From an uncultured Clostridia bacterium (GTDB taxonomy: Bacteria > Bacillota > Clostridia > Oscillospirales > Acutalibacteraceae), in contig CAMOTT010000065.1 in assembly GCA_946626015.1 (NCBI GenBank), positions 1 through 9,953 of the forward strand: a stretch of 9,953 bases of DNA, written 5' to 3'. Position 1 is the first letter of the stretch. Each line of letters starts with the position of its first letter. Under the pieces are notes generated by a model, which ran no database searches, was not told the origin of the DNA, and saw nothing but the letters and a program-made list of their open reading frames with translations. This document shows positions 1 through 6,500 of the stretch, piece after piece. Position numbers and translations under genes: made by a program.

Positions 1-2
1 GA

Positions 3-239
3 AACCTGCGGTTGAGCCGTCCCTTGATTCATAAAAATGGCTTGCCAGCAGGATATGAAACTGTAAAAAGCTATAAAACCGTACTCGCTATCGTTAAAGA
101 AATGCGCTCCTCCGGGATTATTACTGATAAAGATTACAACATAATGTGCACAGTTCTTGCAAAAAAATACGGATTAAAATCGTGCAGTATATTTGCCGAA
201 ATTGACTTGATATCCTGTGAAACTAACGGTAATATCTGA
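3..239 (+). CDS. SHOCT-like small protein of a recombinase module, 5' end at or beyond the window edge
   Basis: The reading frame is open to the left edge and ends at a TAA-type stop region near 239. A TTG at 12 could start a 75-residue protein, but no ribosome site can be judged, so the true start is uncertain. The C-terminal half reads like a SHOCT (short C-terminal) domain: a helix, then SSGIITDKDYNIM, then LAKKYGL and SCSIF. From family knowledge, small proteins with this ending are commonly encoded just before large serine recombinases in clostridial integrative elements. The next frame here is exactly such a recombinase start, 11 bp downstream. The molecular function is unknown; a helper or regulatory role for the element is inference only. 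Confidence 0.6.
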   Translation, partial: NLRLSRPLIHKNGLPAGYETVKSYKTVLAIVKEMRSSGIITDKDYNIMCTVLAKKYGLKSCSIFAEIDLISCETNGNI

Positions 240-250
240 CCGAAAAGGAG

Positions 251-367
251 ATGATAACTATAGATAGAGTGGTTGAAAAAAAGATGCCAGATATTCCCGC
301 ACCACCGAAGGTGACTCGCGTAGCTGCATACGCCCGCGTCTCCACTGGGAAGGATACTGTCCAGTGA
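251..367 (+). pseudogene. Truncated large serine recombinase (N-terminal fragment)
   Basis: From ATG 251 the frame encodes 38 residues ending RVAAYARVSTGKD then TVQ and TGA at 365. RVAAYARVS is the start of the resolvase/serine-integrase catalytic domain, and Ser31 (codon 341-343) would be the nucleophile. An intact enzyme of this type is about 450-550 residues, so more than 90% is missing: the rest of the catalytic domain and the DNA-binding parts. Homology stops at about codon 353 and IS1182 transposase sequence begins in another frame. The GGAG at 247-250 touches the ATG with no spacer, so the real start may have been further in, for example GTG 269. It cannot recombine DNA. It pairs with the SHOCT-like gene upstream as the relic of an integrative element. 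Confidence 0.8.
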
Positions 368-1124
368 CAGGATCAGAGAGATCCGTTCTAAAGATGATGA
401 GGACGCACGGTTTGGGCATAAAACACCGGCGCACACTTTCTTCGGATATAAGACGCACATGGCAATGAGCGACGACCGGATCATCACGGGGATTGAGGTT
501 ACAGACGGCAGTCAGGCAGATGGGCCACAGCTGGCAAATCTGATTCAAAAGACGAAGGCTAACGGGGTTACGGTGCAGGATGTTGTCGGAGATATGGCCT
601 ATGTCAGCGATGACAATTTGGAAATGTGCGAACGGGAAAATATAACATTGTATGCAAGAACCAATTCCGCTGTATCGTCAGCCGCCAAAGCGCAGTTGGA
701 CGAAGGGTTCAGCTATAACAAAGATGCCAAAAGATTACAGTGCCCTGCCGGATGTCTGGCCACGCGAGTTGACGCAAATGAGCAGAAAAACGGAAATACA
801 TATCTGACATATGCTTTCAGCACAAAAATATGTAGGCAGTGCCCTTTTCGTGACCAATGCCGCGTTGGACAATCCAAGACGAAAACATACAGTATAACGC
901 AAGTCAGCGAAACACATAAGGGACGGCTTGAATTTGAAGAAAGCGAACCGTTCCGCAAAAAGCTCGATATCCGGCATCGAATAGAAGAGAAAAACGGAGA
1001 GATGAAGTCAGCCCACGGACTGCGGCGAGCAGATTCCTCGGGTTTATTTGCCATGCGATTACAAGCATACTTCACAGCATATGTGGTGAATTTCAAGAGG
1101 ATAGTTAATACATTACCTGCATGA
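366..1124 (+). pseudogene. 5'-truncated IS1182-family transposase
   Basis: The frame starting around 354-366 gives about 252 residues and shows the C-terminal half of an IS1182-type DDE transposase. The blocks in order are DEDARFGHKTPAHTFFGYKTH, GIEVT plus GDGPQL-like text, VVGDMAY with the second catalytic Asp, the Cys cluster CPAGC...CRQCPFRDQC, and RIEEKNGEMK with the likely catalytic Glu. The N-terminal half, including the first catalytic Asp and the DNA-binding region, is absent; family members are roughly 450-550 residues. The first ATG inside is at 459, but it has no ribosome site and lies within the domain, so it is not a natural start. The left end is fused to the recombinase fragment. 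The element should be inactive, and neither terminal inverted repeat could be recognised. Confidence 0.85.
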
Positions 1125-1140
1125 TTTGCAGGCTTTTTCT
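1116..1140 (+). terminator. Hairpin terminator overlapping the transposase stop
   Basis: CCTGCA (1116-1121) and TGCAGG (1127-1132) form a 6-bp stem with a 5-nt loop, followed by CTTTTTCTTTTTTT. The stop codon TGA (1122-1124) sits in the loop. This is a Rho-independent terminator for the plus-strand transposase. Confidence 0.65.
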
Positions 1141-1248
1141 TTTTTTGCGCCGCTTTTTCCTCAATAGCGACTTCTCCCATCCCGTTTAGATTACCTTGAT
1201 CGAAAAAAACAACCTTTTTCAGTGACCTCAATATTCAACGATACCTGC

Positions 1249-1285
1249 AAAAAACCTCCGGGCAGTTCACTCAGCTTCGGAGGTT
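1249..1285 (-). terminator. Rho-independent terminator of the DUF4353 lipoprotein gene
   Basis: AACCTCCG (1253-1260) and CGGAGGTT (1278-1285) form an 8-bp stem with a 17-nt loop. Read on the minus strand the stem is followed by a run of Ts (the A run at 1249-1254). It lies 36 bp past the lipoprotein stop. The rest of 1133-1320 holds no gene that I can support. Confidence 0.7.
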
Positions 1286-1320
1286 GATTTATTTGGTATA
1301 AAGTTTAATTAACTGTTGAT

Positions 1321-2600
1321 TTATCTTCGGCGGCCGCCTCCGCCCATGGAGTTCATGCCGCCCATGCCGCCGCCCATCATCTGCGTCGGGATGGAGTCTA
1401 CCTGCTGACCGTTGACGATTATCGTTCCGCCGTTGTACTGCGCTGAACCGTCGCAGTCAAACGTTGAGCTGCCCGATACATTAAGTGTTCCGCCGTTTAC
1501 AACGATATTGCCGTTGGAATCAACACCGTCAGTATCGCCCGAGCCCATCACAATGGTTATTTCGCCGTCGTTGATTTCAATTGTCGGGGTATATGCGGAT
1601 GATTTTTTTGCGGCATTTATGCCGTCATCAGAAGCACTGATACTCTGATTGCTCCGCCGTTTATGCGGATGTATGTGCTCTCGAGGCCTTCGGCGGCAGT
1701 GATGTTCATGCTGCCCGAATCAATCTGAAGCATGGCGGTCGCATGTACAGCGTCATCGCTGACTTTTATGCTGAATGTACCGCCCGCGATGTAGATATTG
1801 CCGAGAGTGTCATCATCGCTGTTCTCTGCGTGCAGCCCGTCTTCGCCTGCAGTGAGTGTGAACGTGCCGCCTGATATTGCAAGCAGGTCGTTGGCTCTTA
1901 TAGCGTGGTTTGCCGCGGATATTACATATGTGCCGGCGGTGATTGTCACTTCATCTTTGCCGACGATGCCGTGGCCGCCGGGGGATTTGATCTGCAGCGC
2001 GCCTGTGCCGTTGAGAGTGATATCGTCTTTTGAGAATATTACGGCATCAACGTTGTTGTCATCCGTCTGGGTGAATGTGCCGCTGTTTGAAAGAGTGTTC
2101 TGCGTGCCTTCGGCAAGGGTTACAAAAACTTTATCCGCCTGGATTACATAAATTGCCGCGTATGTGTCAGAATTGATGCTGACTCCGTTGAGCACAAGCT
2201 GGACTTTATCGTCTTTGCTTGCGTTTACGATGATAGAACCGTTTTCAAGAGATCCGGACAAAATATAAGTGCCTGCTCCCGTTATTGTAACGTTTGATCC
2301 TGATATGCTGACCGTATCCGCTGATGCCGAGGCACTTGTGCCGTTGAGCTTAATGCTGACGGTTTCGTCATCATATTCGCCGCTCAGGTCGCGGTCTGAA
2401 AACGCATCGGAAAAGTCGTCTGAACCGGAATCCTGAGTTGATACGTTTTTGATTGACATGCTTTCCGTTTCGTTGTCATAAACAACTGCGTCCGCAGATG
2501 TTTGGGTGCTTGTGTCGGTTGTTTTTTGTGATGTGCATCCTGCAAGAAGAATTGCCGCGCAGGTTACGGGGATGAGAATTTTCAGTAATTTTTGTTTCAT
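1321..2600 (-). pseudogene. DUF4353 (Cthe_2159-type) carbohydrate-binding lipoprotein, frameshifted
   Basis: The start at 2600 has a clear AAAGGAG site (2610-2616). Residues 1-22 are a lipoprotein signal with lipobox LAGC (Cys22). A Ser/Thr/Asp-rich linker follows, then a long run of beta-helix rungs rich in G-T/S-x-I-V/T and HGI, DDAVHA and DGLHAEN motifs, typical of DUF4353. The frame breaks at 1643-1646, where the coding strand reads AGAG. Removing one AG restores INGGAI followed by SISASDDGINA and a continuous frame to TAA at 1321, giving about 425 residues with a Met/Gly-rich tail ending GGGGRRR. Translation as written stops at 1617 after 327 residues and loses the last rungs. Known family members are beta-helix proteins, one of which (Cthe_2159) binds acidic plant polysaccharide. 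Here it is probably an extracellular glycan-binding lipoprotein controlled by the adjacent two-component system. A sequencing error is an alternative explanation for the break. Confidence 0.85.
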
Positions 2601-2634
2601 GGTGATGAGCTCCTTTGCTTTAATTTACAAGTAA

Positions 2635-2640
2635 AGTATA
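2635..2640 (-). promoter_or_regulatory. -10 box of the lipoprotein gene
   Basis: TATACT on the minus strand lies 34 bp upstream of the start codon, giving a leader of roughly 27 nt. There is no recognisable TTGACA at -35, as expected for an activator-dependent promoter. Two 9-bp direct copies of CTTTTCTGG (2644-2652 and 2662-2670, 18-bp period) occupy the -35 region. Confidence 0.55.
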
Positions 2641-2678
2641 TCACCAGAAAAGTAAAACATCCCAGAAAAGCTGATGCG

Positions 2679-2702
2679 GAATTTACGAAATTCACACGAA
2701 AT
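2679..2702 (-). promoter_or_regulatory. Probable response-regulator operator upstream of the lipoprotein gene
   Basis: On the minus strand the site contains TTTCGTG (2701-2695) and TTTCGTA (2690-2684) with an 11-bp period, then AATTC. It begins 1 bp past the kinase stop codon and ends 38 bp before the -10 box. It matches the site at 4865-4888 at 22 of 24 positions. Tandem heptamers at 11-bp spacing are the usual layout for OmpR/PhoB-type regulators. That the neighbouring regulator binds here is inference. Confidence 0.7.
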
Positions 2703-2703
2703 G

Positions 2704-4065
2704 TTACTGCATTCCTTCGGATTTCCGGAATCTTGCCTCAAAAAACGCGCCGTTGTCGTTTTTTACGGTGATTTTTCCGCCGCAGCTTTCGGCAACAGAC
2801 TGCGCTATCGCAAGGCCGATGCCGTGAACACCACCTCTGCCTTTATACATACGTTCAAATATATGAGGCAGATCTTCCTCAGCAACACCGGGACCGTCGT
2901 CGGAAACATATATATATATTTCATTTTCCTCATTTCGGCAGCCAAGCGTAGTTTTATTTTCCGCGTAGCGCAATGCGTTTGAAAGAAGATTTCCGAGCAT
3001 TCTCTGGGCGTCCTGCTCGCGGATGTTGAGCAGAACAGGTTTATCGTCAAAGTCAAAATTTACAGTGATTCCCTTGCTTTCCGCCTGGGTTCTCTGCTCT
3101 GAAACGCACAGAGAAAAGACTTCTCTAAGATCTGTCAATTCCGATGCTCCGTCCTGACTGCCTTTTCCCGCGCGTGAAAGGTAGAGAATATCCTCAACCA
3201 TATTGCCCAGCTTGTCCGATTCGGTCAAAATCACTTTTGCGGCCTGCTGAGGTTCCATAATTCCGTAAACAATGCCTTCTGCGTTTCCTCTTATTGACGT
3301 AAGGGGTGTGCGCAGCTCGTGCGAAACATTCTGAAAGAATACTTCCTGCTTCTGTTTTGAATCTTTTAAATCAGATACCATGCGGTTCATCGAATCCGCC
3401 AACGCGTCAAATTCCACATCGGGAAAGCTCATTTCGCGCGGCTCAAGACTGCCTTTTCCGATATCTTCGGCAAATTCAGAAAGACTGTGCACCGGAGCGG
3501 AAAACATACGCGTAAAACGGCGGCTTAACAACACACATAACAGTATAGCGGCAAGCATTATCGGCAGCAGAACGAAATTGACCTGACGAACAAACGCCAT
3601 TATTGAAGTCACGTCAACATATGTCAGCAGAGTCTGACCGTCCTGAACAGGGTCATTCGCTGCAGAGACGGCATATTTTCCGCTCCCGACAGATATTATT
3701 CTGTTTTCAGTTTTTTCTGACATATGATTGCTGAACCATTCAGAAAGCTCGTTTGCAACGGAATCGTCGCCGTGCAGATTTGATACAAGAATCCCGTTGC
3801 TGTCAAGCAATATTGCGCTCCCGCGGGTGCCTGTAATACGATCAGGATGCTCATCAAAGCGCTTTGAATCTTTGTGTAAACGTTCAGAATCTTTGCGTTC
3901 TTCTGAAGCACTCTGTGAAACTGTTGAGAGCTGCAAAGAAACACGCGAGCGGATATAACCGTAAACAGACAGGTTGAAAACAAGCGCAACGGTCAGCAGA
4001 ACCGCGCACATAAGACCAATAAGCGAAACGAGCATATGTGTTTTGATATGCCGCTTTTTATTCAT
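2704..4065 (-). CDS. Membrane sensor histidine kinase
   Basis: A 453-residue two-component sensor kinase that should autophosphorylate and pass phosphate to the regulator encoded just upstream. Membrane segment 1 is at about residues 10-35, an extracytoplasmic sensor at about 36-160, and membrane segment 2 at about 164-181. A HAMP-like linker follows to about 235. HisKA has FFQNVSHELRTPLTSIRG with phospho-acceptor His249. The HATPase_c domain has N-box NLLSNALRYA (about 359-368), G1 SDDGPGV (388-394) and G2 HGIGLAIA (414-421). All catalytic motifs look intact. I chose ATG 4065, which overlaps the regulator stop in ATGA and has GGAGG 9 bp upstream; a longer in-frame start at 4122 lies inside the regulator gene and is unlikely. 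The ligand is unknown. The sensor is rich in charged residues near 54-80, followed by the strand-like AILLDSNGILVSN. Confidence 0.95.
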   Translation of the reverse strand: MNKKRHIKTHMLVSLIGLMCAVLLTVALVFNLSVYGYIRSRVSLQLSTVSQSASEERKDSERLHKDSKRFDEHPDRITGTRGSAILLDSNGILVSNLHGDDSVANELSEWFSNHMSEKTENRIISVGSGKYAVSAANDPVQDGQTLLTYVDVTSIMAFVRQVNFVLLPIMLAAILLCVLLSRRFTRMFSAPVHSLSEFAEDIGKGSLEPREMSFPDVEFDALADSMNRMVSDLKDSKQKQEVFFQNVSHELRTPLTSIRGNAEGIVYGIMEPQQAAKVILTESDKLGNMVEDILYLSRAGKGSQDGASELTDLREVFSLCVSEQRTQAESKGITVNFDFDDKPVLLNIREQDAQRMLGNLLSNALRYAENKTTLGCRNEENEIYIYVSDDGPGVAEEDLPHIFERMYKGRGGVHGIGLAIAQSVAESCGGKITVKNDNGAFFEARFRKSEGMQ

Positions 4066-4763
4066 TGCACTTCCTCCAGTCTGAATCCGTAACCCCATAC
4101 GGCGGCAATATTTACCCCGCATCCGTCAAGTTTTTGCCTGAGGCGGCGTACTGTGTCGTCAGTTGCCCGTGTTTCAACAGCGGTTTCGTAACCCCATACG
4201 GTGTTGAGCAGCTCCTCGCGTGAAACCGCTCTGTCAGCGTGCTGCATGAGATACTTGAGCACCTCGTATTCCGTAGGCGTCAGAGCCAGCGGTTTGCCGT
4301 TAAAAGCAATATGGCGTTTATCTTTGTTCAAAGTCAATGCGCCGAATACTGCTGATTCGGATTTTTCGGGAGCGTGTTTCTGACTCTCAAATTCAATGCG
4401 GCGGAATATGGCTCTTACGCGCATCAGCAGCGCCATTGCGGAAAACGGCTTTGTGATGTAATCGTCGCTGCCGAGACCCAGCCCCATGGCATAATCGTTT
4501 TCGGAATCGCGCGCAGTGAGCATTATAATCGGTACAGTGCTCTTTTCTCTTAAAGCGGCGCAGACAGTAAACCCGTCAGAGCCCGGCATCATCACGTCAA
4601 GTATCGTAAGGTCGCAGGGCACTTTCAGGAATTGTTCAAGCAGCATATCGCCCGTCGGGAAATCCTCAACGGTATAGCCGTCGCTTGAGAGAAACGTTTT
4701 GATAATCTGGCGGATATTATCGTCGTCATCCGCTATATAAATAAGTTTTTTGTTGTTTTCCAT
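4062..4763 (-). CDS. OmpR-family response regulator
   Basis: A 233-residue DNA-binding response regulator and partner of the kinase with which it overlaps by 4 bp. The receiver domain spans about 6-120: acidic pocket ADDDD (11-15), phospho-acceptor Asp56 in LDVMMPG, Thr83 in MLTARD and Lys105 in TKPF. The C-terminal winged-helix domain (about 138-230) has LTPTEYEVLKYL, REELLNTVWG, a recognition helix ending VRRLRQKL, and the wing AVWGYGF. All switch residues are present. The start ATG is preceded by a modest AAAGGCGG site. It is transcribed divergently from the PepSY gene, and a tandem TTTCGTA operator lies in the shared gap. A near-identical operator follows the kinase gene, so this protein probably controls both target genes. 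Motifs alone do not settle which known system it is closest to. Confidence 0.96.
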   Translation of the reverse strand: MENNKKLIYIADDDDNIRQIIKTFLSSDGYTVEDFPTGDMLLEQFLKVPCDLTILDVMMPGSDGFTVCAALREKSTVPIIMLTARDSENDYAMGLGLGSDDYITKPFSAMALLMRVRAIFRRIEFESQKHAPEKSESAVFGALTLNKDKRHIAFNGKPLALTPTEYEVLKYLMQHADRAVSREELLNTVWGYETAVETRATDDTVRRLRQKLDGCGVNIAAVWGYGFRLEEVQ

Positions 4764-4795
4764 TTGCTGTACCGCCTTTGTCAGTTTGTGAATAT

Positions 4796-4824
4796 ATTTT
4801 ATCAGCAGGGAAACAAAAAAGCAA
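4796..4824 (-). promoter_or_regulatory. Promoter of the regulator-kinase operon
   Basis: On the minus strand, -35 TTGCTT (4824-4819), a 17-bp spacer and -10 TAAAAT (4801-4796) form a sigma-A-like promoter about 33 bp upstream of the regulator start. The operator at 4865-4888 lies 64-87 bp upstream of this -10, so autoregulation is possible. Confidence 0.55.
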
Positions 4825-4864
4825 TATAAATCAGAGCATTAAACTGCCGCAATCCATACGAAGC

Positions 4865-4888
4865 ATTTCGTATAAATTTCGTAAATTC
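4865..4888 (+). promoter_or_regulatory. Probable response-regulator operator upstream of the PepSY gene
   Basis: TTTCGTA occurs at 4866-4872 and 4877-4883, an 11-bp period, followed by AATTC. It differs from the 2679-2702 site (minus strand) at 2 of 24 positions. The second heptamer starts 51 bp before the -10 box, against 50 bp at the lipoprotein promoter. An inverted ATACGAA just upstream (4857-4863) faces TTCGTAT (4868-4873 region), so the left half is also palindromic. Confidence 0.72.
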
Positions 4889-4925
4889 TGCTTGTGTTTC
4901 ACGGGGATTTTTGCCGTGCCGATCT

Positions 4926-4933
4926 GTTATGAT
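4926..4933 (+). promoter_or_regulatory. Extended -10 of the PepSY gene
   Basis: TG, one base, then TATGAT (4928-4933) is an extended -10 element. There is no good -35 hexamer 17 bp upstream, which fits activation from the operator. The leader would be about 47 nt and carries AGGAG 8 bp before the ATG at 4987. Confidence 0.5.
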
Positions 4934-4986
4934 AGCTTCAGCGGGCACAGGAAATCCGCAAAATATTTTAACAGGAGTGATTCAAT

Positions 4987-5814
4987 ATGAAACACAAAAG
5001 AATTCTTGCGCTGGTAATGGTTATGGCAGTATCAGCTTCCGCATTTGCCATATCAGCCTTCGCAAAAGAAACGACCGATTCATCAGCATCCGGCGAAACT
5101 GCTGTGACGCAGGAGCAAAGCAGCGAAGCTAAAGAAAAGCGCGGCAAAAAAGAAAAGGTTGAAGAACCCGAGAATGCAGTTGGCAAAGATGCGGCAAAGT
5201 CTGCGGCGCTCAAGGATGCGGGTCTTTCGGAGGACAGCGTTGAAAAACTCAAAGCGCGTGTGTCAAAGACTGACGACGGCACGGTGATTTACAAGGTGCA
5301 TTTTACAGCAAATGACACCTGGTATTCTTACAAAATTGACGCTTTGAGCGGCAAAGTTCTTGATAAGTCAACGCAGACCGCCGAGGAACACGAAGCATCT
5401 AAACCGCAGGGCGGCCACGGCAAAAAGAAAAAGGTTGAAGAACCCGAGAGTGCAGTTGGCAAAGATGCGGCAAAAACTGCGGCGCTCAAAGATGCCGGCC
5501 TCGCAGAAGACGGCGTTGAAAAACTCAAAGCGCATGTGTCAAAGACTGATGACGGCACAGTGATTTACAAGGTGCATTTTACTGCAAATGACACCTGGTA
5601 CTCTTACAAAATTGACGCTTTGAGCGGCAAGGTTATTGATAAATCAACACAGACCACCGAGGAACACGAAGCATCAAATCAGCAGAGCAGGAAACATAAG
5701 AGCGACGGCTCTGAAACATCATCTGACGGCACGGACAGTGCGTCATCACGCAGAAGTGGCAGGAACGGTGATACCGCGAAGACTGCAGAAAATCAAACCG
5801 CGAAATCCGCATAA
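4987..5814 (+). CDS. Secreted protein with two tandem PepSY-like domains
   Basis: A 275-residue protein. Residues 1-26 form a signal peptide (basic start, hydrophobic core, ending SAFA) with no lipobox, so it is secreted or held at the surface. A Lys/Glu-rich linker leads into two repeats, residues about 53-138 and 145-230. They are identical at 78 of 86 positions and each reads as a PepSY-like unit: VGKDAAK.AALKDAGL, then DDGTVIYKVHFTANDTWYSYKIDALSGKV. The C-terminal 45 residues are low complexity (Ser, Lys, Arg, Thr). PepSY domains are known as protease-propeptide or inhibitor modules and occur near sensor kinases. A role as ligand, inhibitor or feedback partner of the neighbouring sensor is inference. 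It is divergent from the regulator, with its own operator, extended -10 and terminator. Confidence 0.88.
   Translation: MKHKRILALVMVMAVSASAFAISAFAKETTDSSASGETAVTQEQSSEAKEKRGKKEKVEEPENAVGKDAAKSAALKDAGLSEDSVEKLKARVSKTDDGTVIYKVHFTANDTWYSYKIDALSGKVLDKSTQTAEEHEASKPQGGHGKKKKVEEPESAVGKDAAKTAALKDAGLAEDGVEKLKAHVSKTDDGTVIYKVHFTANDTWYSYKIDALSGKVIDKSTQTTEEHEASNQQSRKHKSDGSETSSDGTDSASSRRSGRNGDTAKTAENQTAKSA
5143..5400 (+). repeat. Direct repeat copy 1, PepSY domain
   Basis: A 258-bp unit encoding residues about 53-138. It is repeated in frame 276 bp downstream with high identity at the DNA level, including most synonymous positions. Confidence 0.9.
5419..5676 (+). repeat. Direct repeat copy 2, PepSY domain
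   Basis: Second copy of the 258-bp unit, period 276 bp (92 codons). The 18-bp link between copies encodes a short Lys/Pro/Gly-rich spacer. Protein differences from copy 1 are eight mostly mild changes such as Arg/His, Leu/Ile and Ser/Thr. Confidence 0.9.
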
Positions 5815-5843
5815 ATTCAAGTATTGTTATATTTTCAAATTGC

Positions 5844-5879
5844 CCCGGGGCGCTGAATCTGCAGCGCTTCGGGACTTTT
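5844..5879 (+). terminator. Rho-independent terminator of the PepSY gene
   Basis: CCCGGGGCGCTG (5844-5855) pairs with CAGCGCTTCGGG (5862-5873), 12 bp with two G-U pairs and a 6-nt loop, followed by ACTTTTG. It sits 30 bp after the stop. Confidence 0.85.
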
Positions 5880-5915
5880 GTTAAAACGGCCGCATCAGTT
5901 CGTCTGTCTTTACGG

Positions 5916-5944
5916 TTGAATAATCGACTGTAATGTGGTAGAAT
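5916..5944 (+). promoter_or_regulatory. Sigma-A-like promoter in the intergenic gap
   Basis: -35 TTGAAT (5916-5921), a 17-bp spacer and -10 TAGAAT (5939-5944). It reads into a stretch without a credible gene. A GGAG at 5971 precedes a 13-codon frame (ATG 5984, stop 6023), which could be a leader peptide or the dead start of a lost gene. Confidence 0.55.
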
Positions 5945-6078
5945 TATTGCAACGAAATAAGACGTTTGCCGGAGCGGATAATTATGGTTACAAAAATCAC
6001 CCAAATGAATACTTTTTTGCGGTAAAAAATCAGATGTGCATAGAGAGGCGGTGCACCACATGATTAATGTTCGCTTTT

Positions 6079-6123
6079 TGAACCCCATCGTGTGTAATGA
6101 ACCCCACTGCCAAAATGCACCCC
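6079..6123 (+). repeat. CCCC-rich short repeats, left end
   Basis: TGAACCCC at 6079-6086 and 6098-6105 and TGCACCCC at 6116-6123, spaced 19 and 18 bp. A further TGCACCCCAC lies at 6214-6223. Confidence 0.55.
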
Positions 6124-6174
6124 ACCCTGTCCCCGGGGTGCATTTGGTATTAAAATTACGGTCATTTCACATAG

Positions 6175-6214
6175 AAGAACGCTGATTTTGATACAATCGG
6201 CGTTCTTATTTTTT
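6175..6214 (+). terminator. Strong Rho-independent terminator, no gene directly upstream
   Basis: AAGAACGCTGATT (6175-6187) pairs with AATCGGCGTTCTT (6195-6207), 13 bp with one G-U pair and a 7-nt loop, followed by ATTTTTT. Confidence 0.75.
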
Positions 6215-6298
6215 GCACCCCACGTCGTCGCTGACTTTGTATCGTTCGCGACGATTTTTCTTCTTAAAATCATCTCTCACTCACGCCGTAGCTCCTCC

Positions 6299-6384
6299 TT
6301 TCCGCAAAAAGTCACGCTTCCCTCGCCTGTTTGCTTGCAAGCGCGCTCACGACGGCTCGTTGTCGCTACCAACTTTTTGCGGGA
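6299..6384. repeat. Long inverted repeat (CCGCAAAAAGT arms)
   Basis: CCGCAAAAAGT at 6302-6312 has its exact inverse at 6372-6382, with about 59 nt between that include the palindrome GCTTGCAAGC. A direct copy of the 14-bp left arm (TTTCCGCAAAAAGT, 6299-6312) returns at 6484-6497. A smaller stem, CGTCGC (6226-6231) with GCGACG (6248-6253), lies just to the left. Confidence 0.7.
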
Positions 6385-6419
6385 TATTGTTTCACTGCAT
6401 CTCGCACACGATTACATAG

Positions 6420-6460
6420 AAAATCCGGATCGGCAGATCGCTCTGCTGACCCGGATTTTT
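6420..6460. terminator. Hairpin, probably a bidirectional terminator
   Basis: AAAATCCGG (6420-6428) pairs with CCGGATTTT (6451-6459). After one A/C mismatch, TCGGCAG (6430-6436) pairs with CTGCTGA (6443-6449), leaving a 6-nt loop. Ts follow on both strands, better on plus. It could stop minus-strand transcripts from ptsI about 200 bp away; only a weak 4-bp CGGC/GCCG stem lies nearer to ptsI, at about 6614-6628. Confidence 0.55.
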
Positions 6461-6500
6461 GTGTTTTGTGCTGGTTTTTGGGATTTCCGCAAAAAGTAAA

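Larger units (their letters stand above)
5951..6214 (+). ncRNA. Candidate small RNA or relic transcript between promoter and terminator
   Basis: The promoter at 5916-5944 and the strong terminator at 6175-6214 delimit a possible ~260-nt transcript. Inside it is a 13-bp hairpin with one bulged base: CCAAAATGCACCCC (6110-6123) with GGGGTGCATTTGG (6135-6147). A frame from ATG 6060 gives 42 residues but runs straight through that hairpin and resembles nothing I know. No RNA family was recognised. It may simply be the promoter-proximal stump of a deleted gene. Confidence 0.3.

Noticed and set aside
713..1231. 172-codon minus-strand open frame
   Set aside because: Antisense to the transposase fragment, Cys/Phe/Ser-rich shadow translation without motifs.
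4066..4122. Upstream ATG 4122 as kinase start
   Set aside because: It lies within the regulator gene and lacks a ribosome site, whereas ATG 4065 has GGAGG and the usual ATGA overlap.
5633..6088. 151-codon minus-strand open frame
   Set aside because: It crosses the PepSY gene end and its terminator antisense; no ribosome site or recognisable domain.
6060..6188. 42-residue plus-strand frame from ATG 6060
   Set aside because: It passes through the CCAAAATGCACCCC hairpin and the terminator arm, and has no convincing ribosome site.
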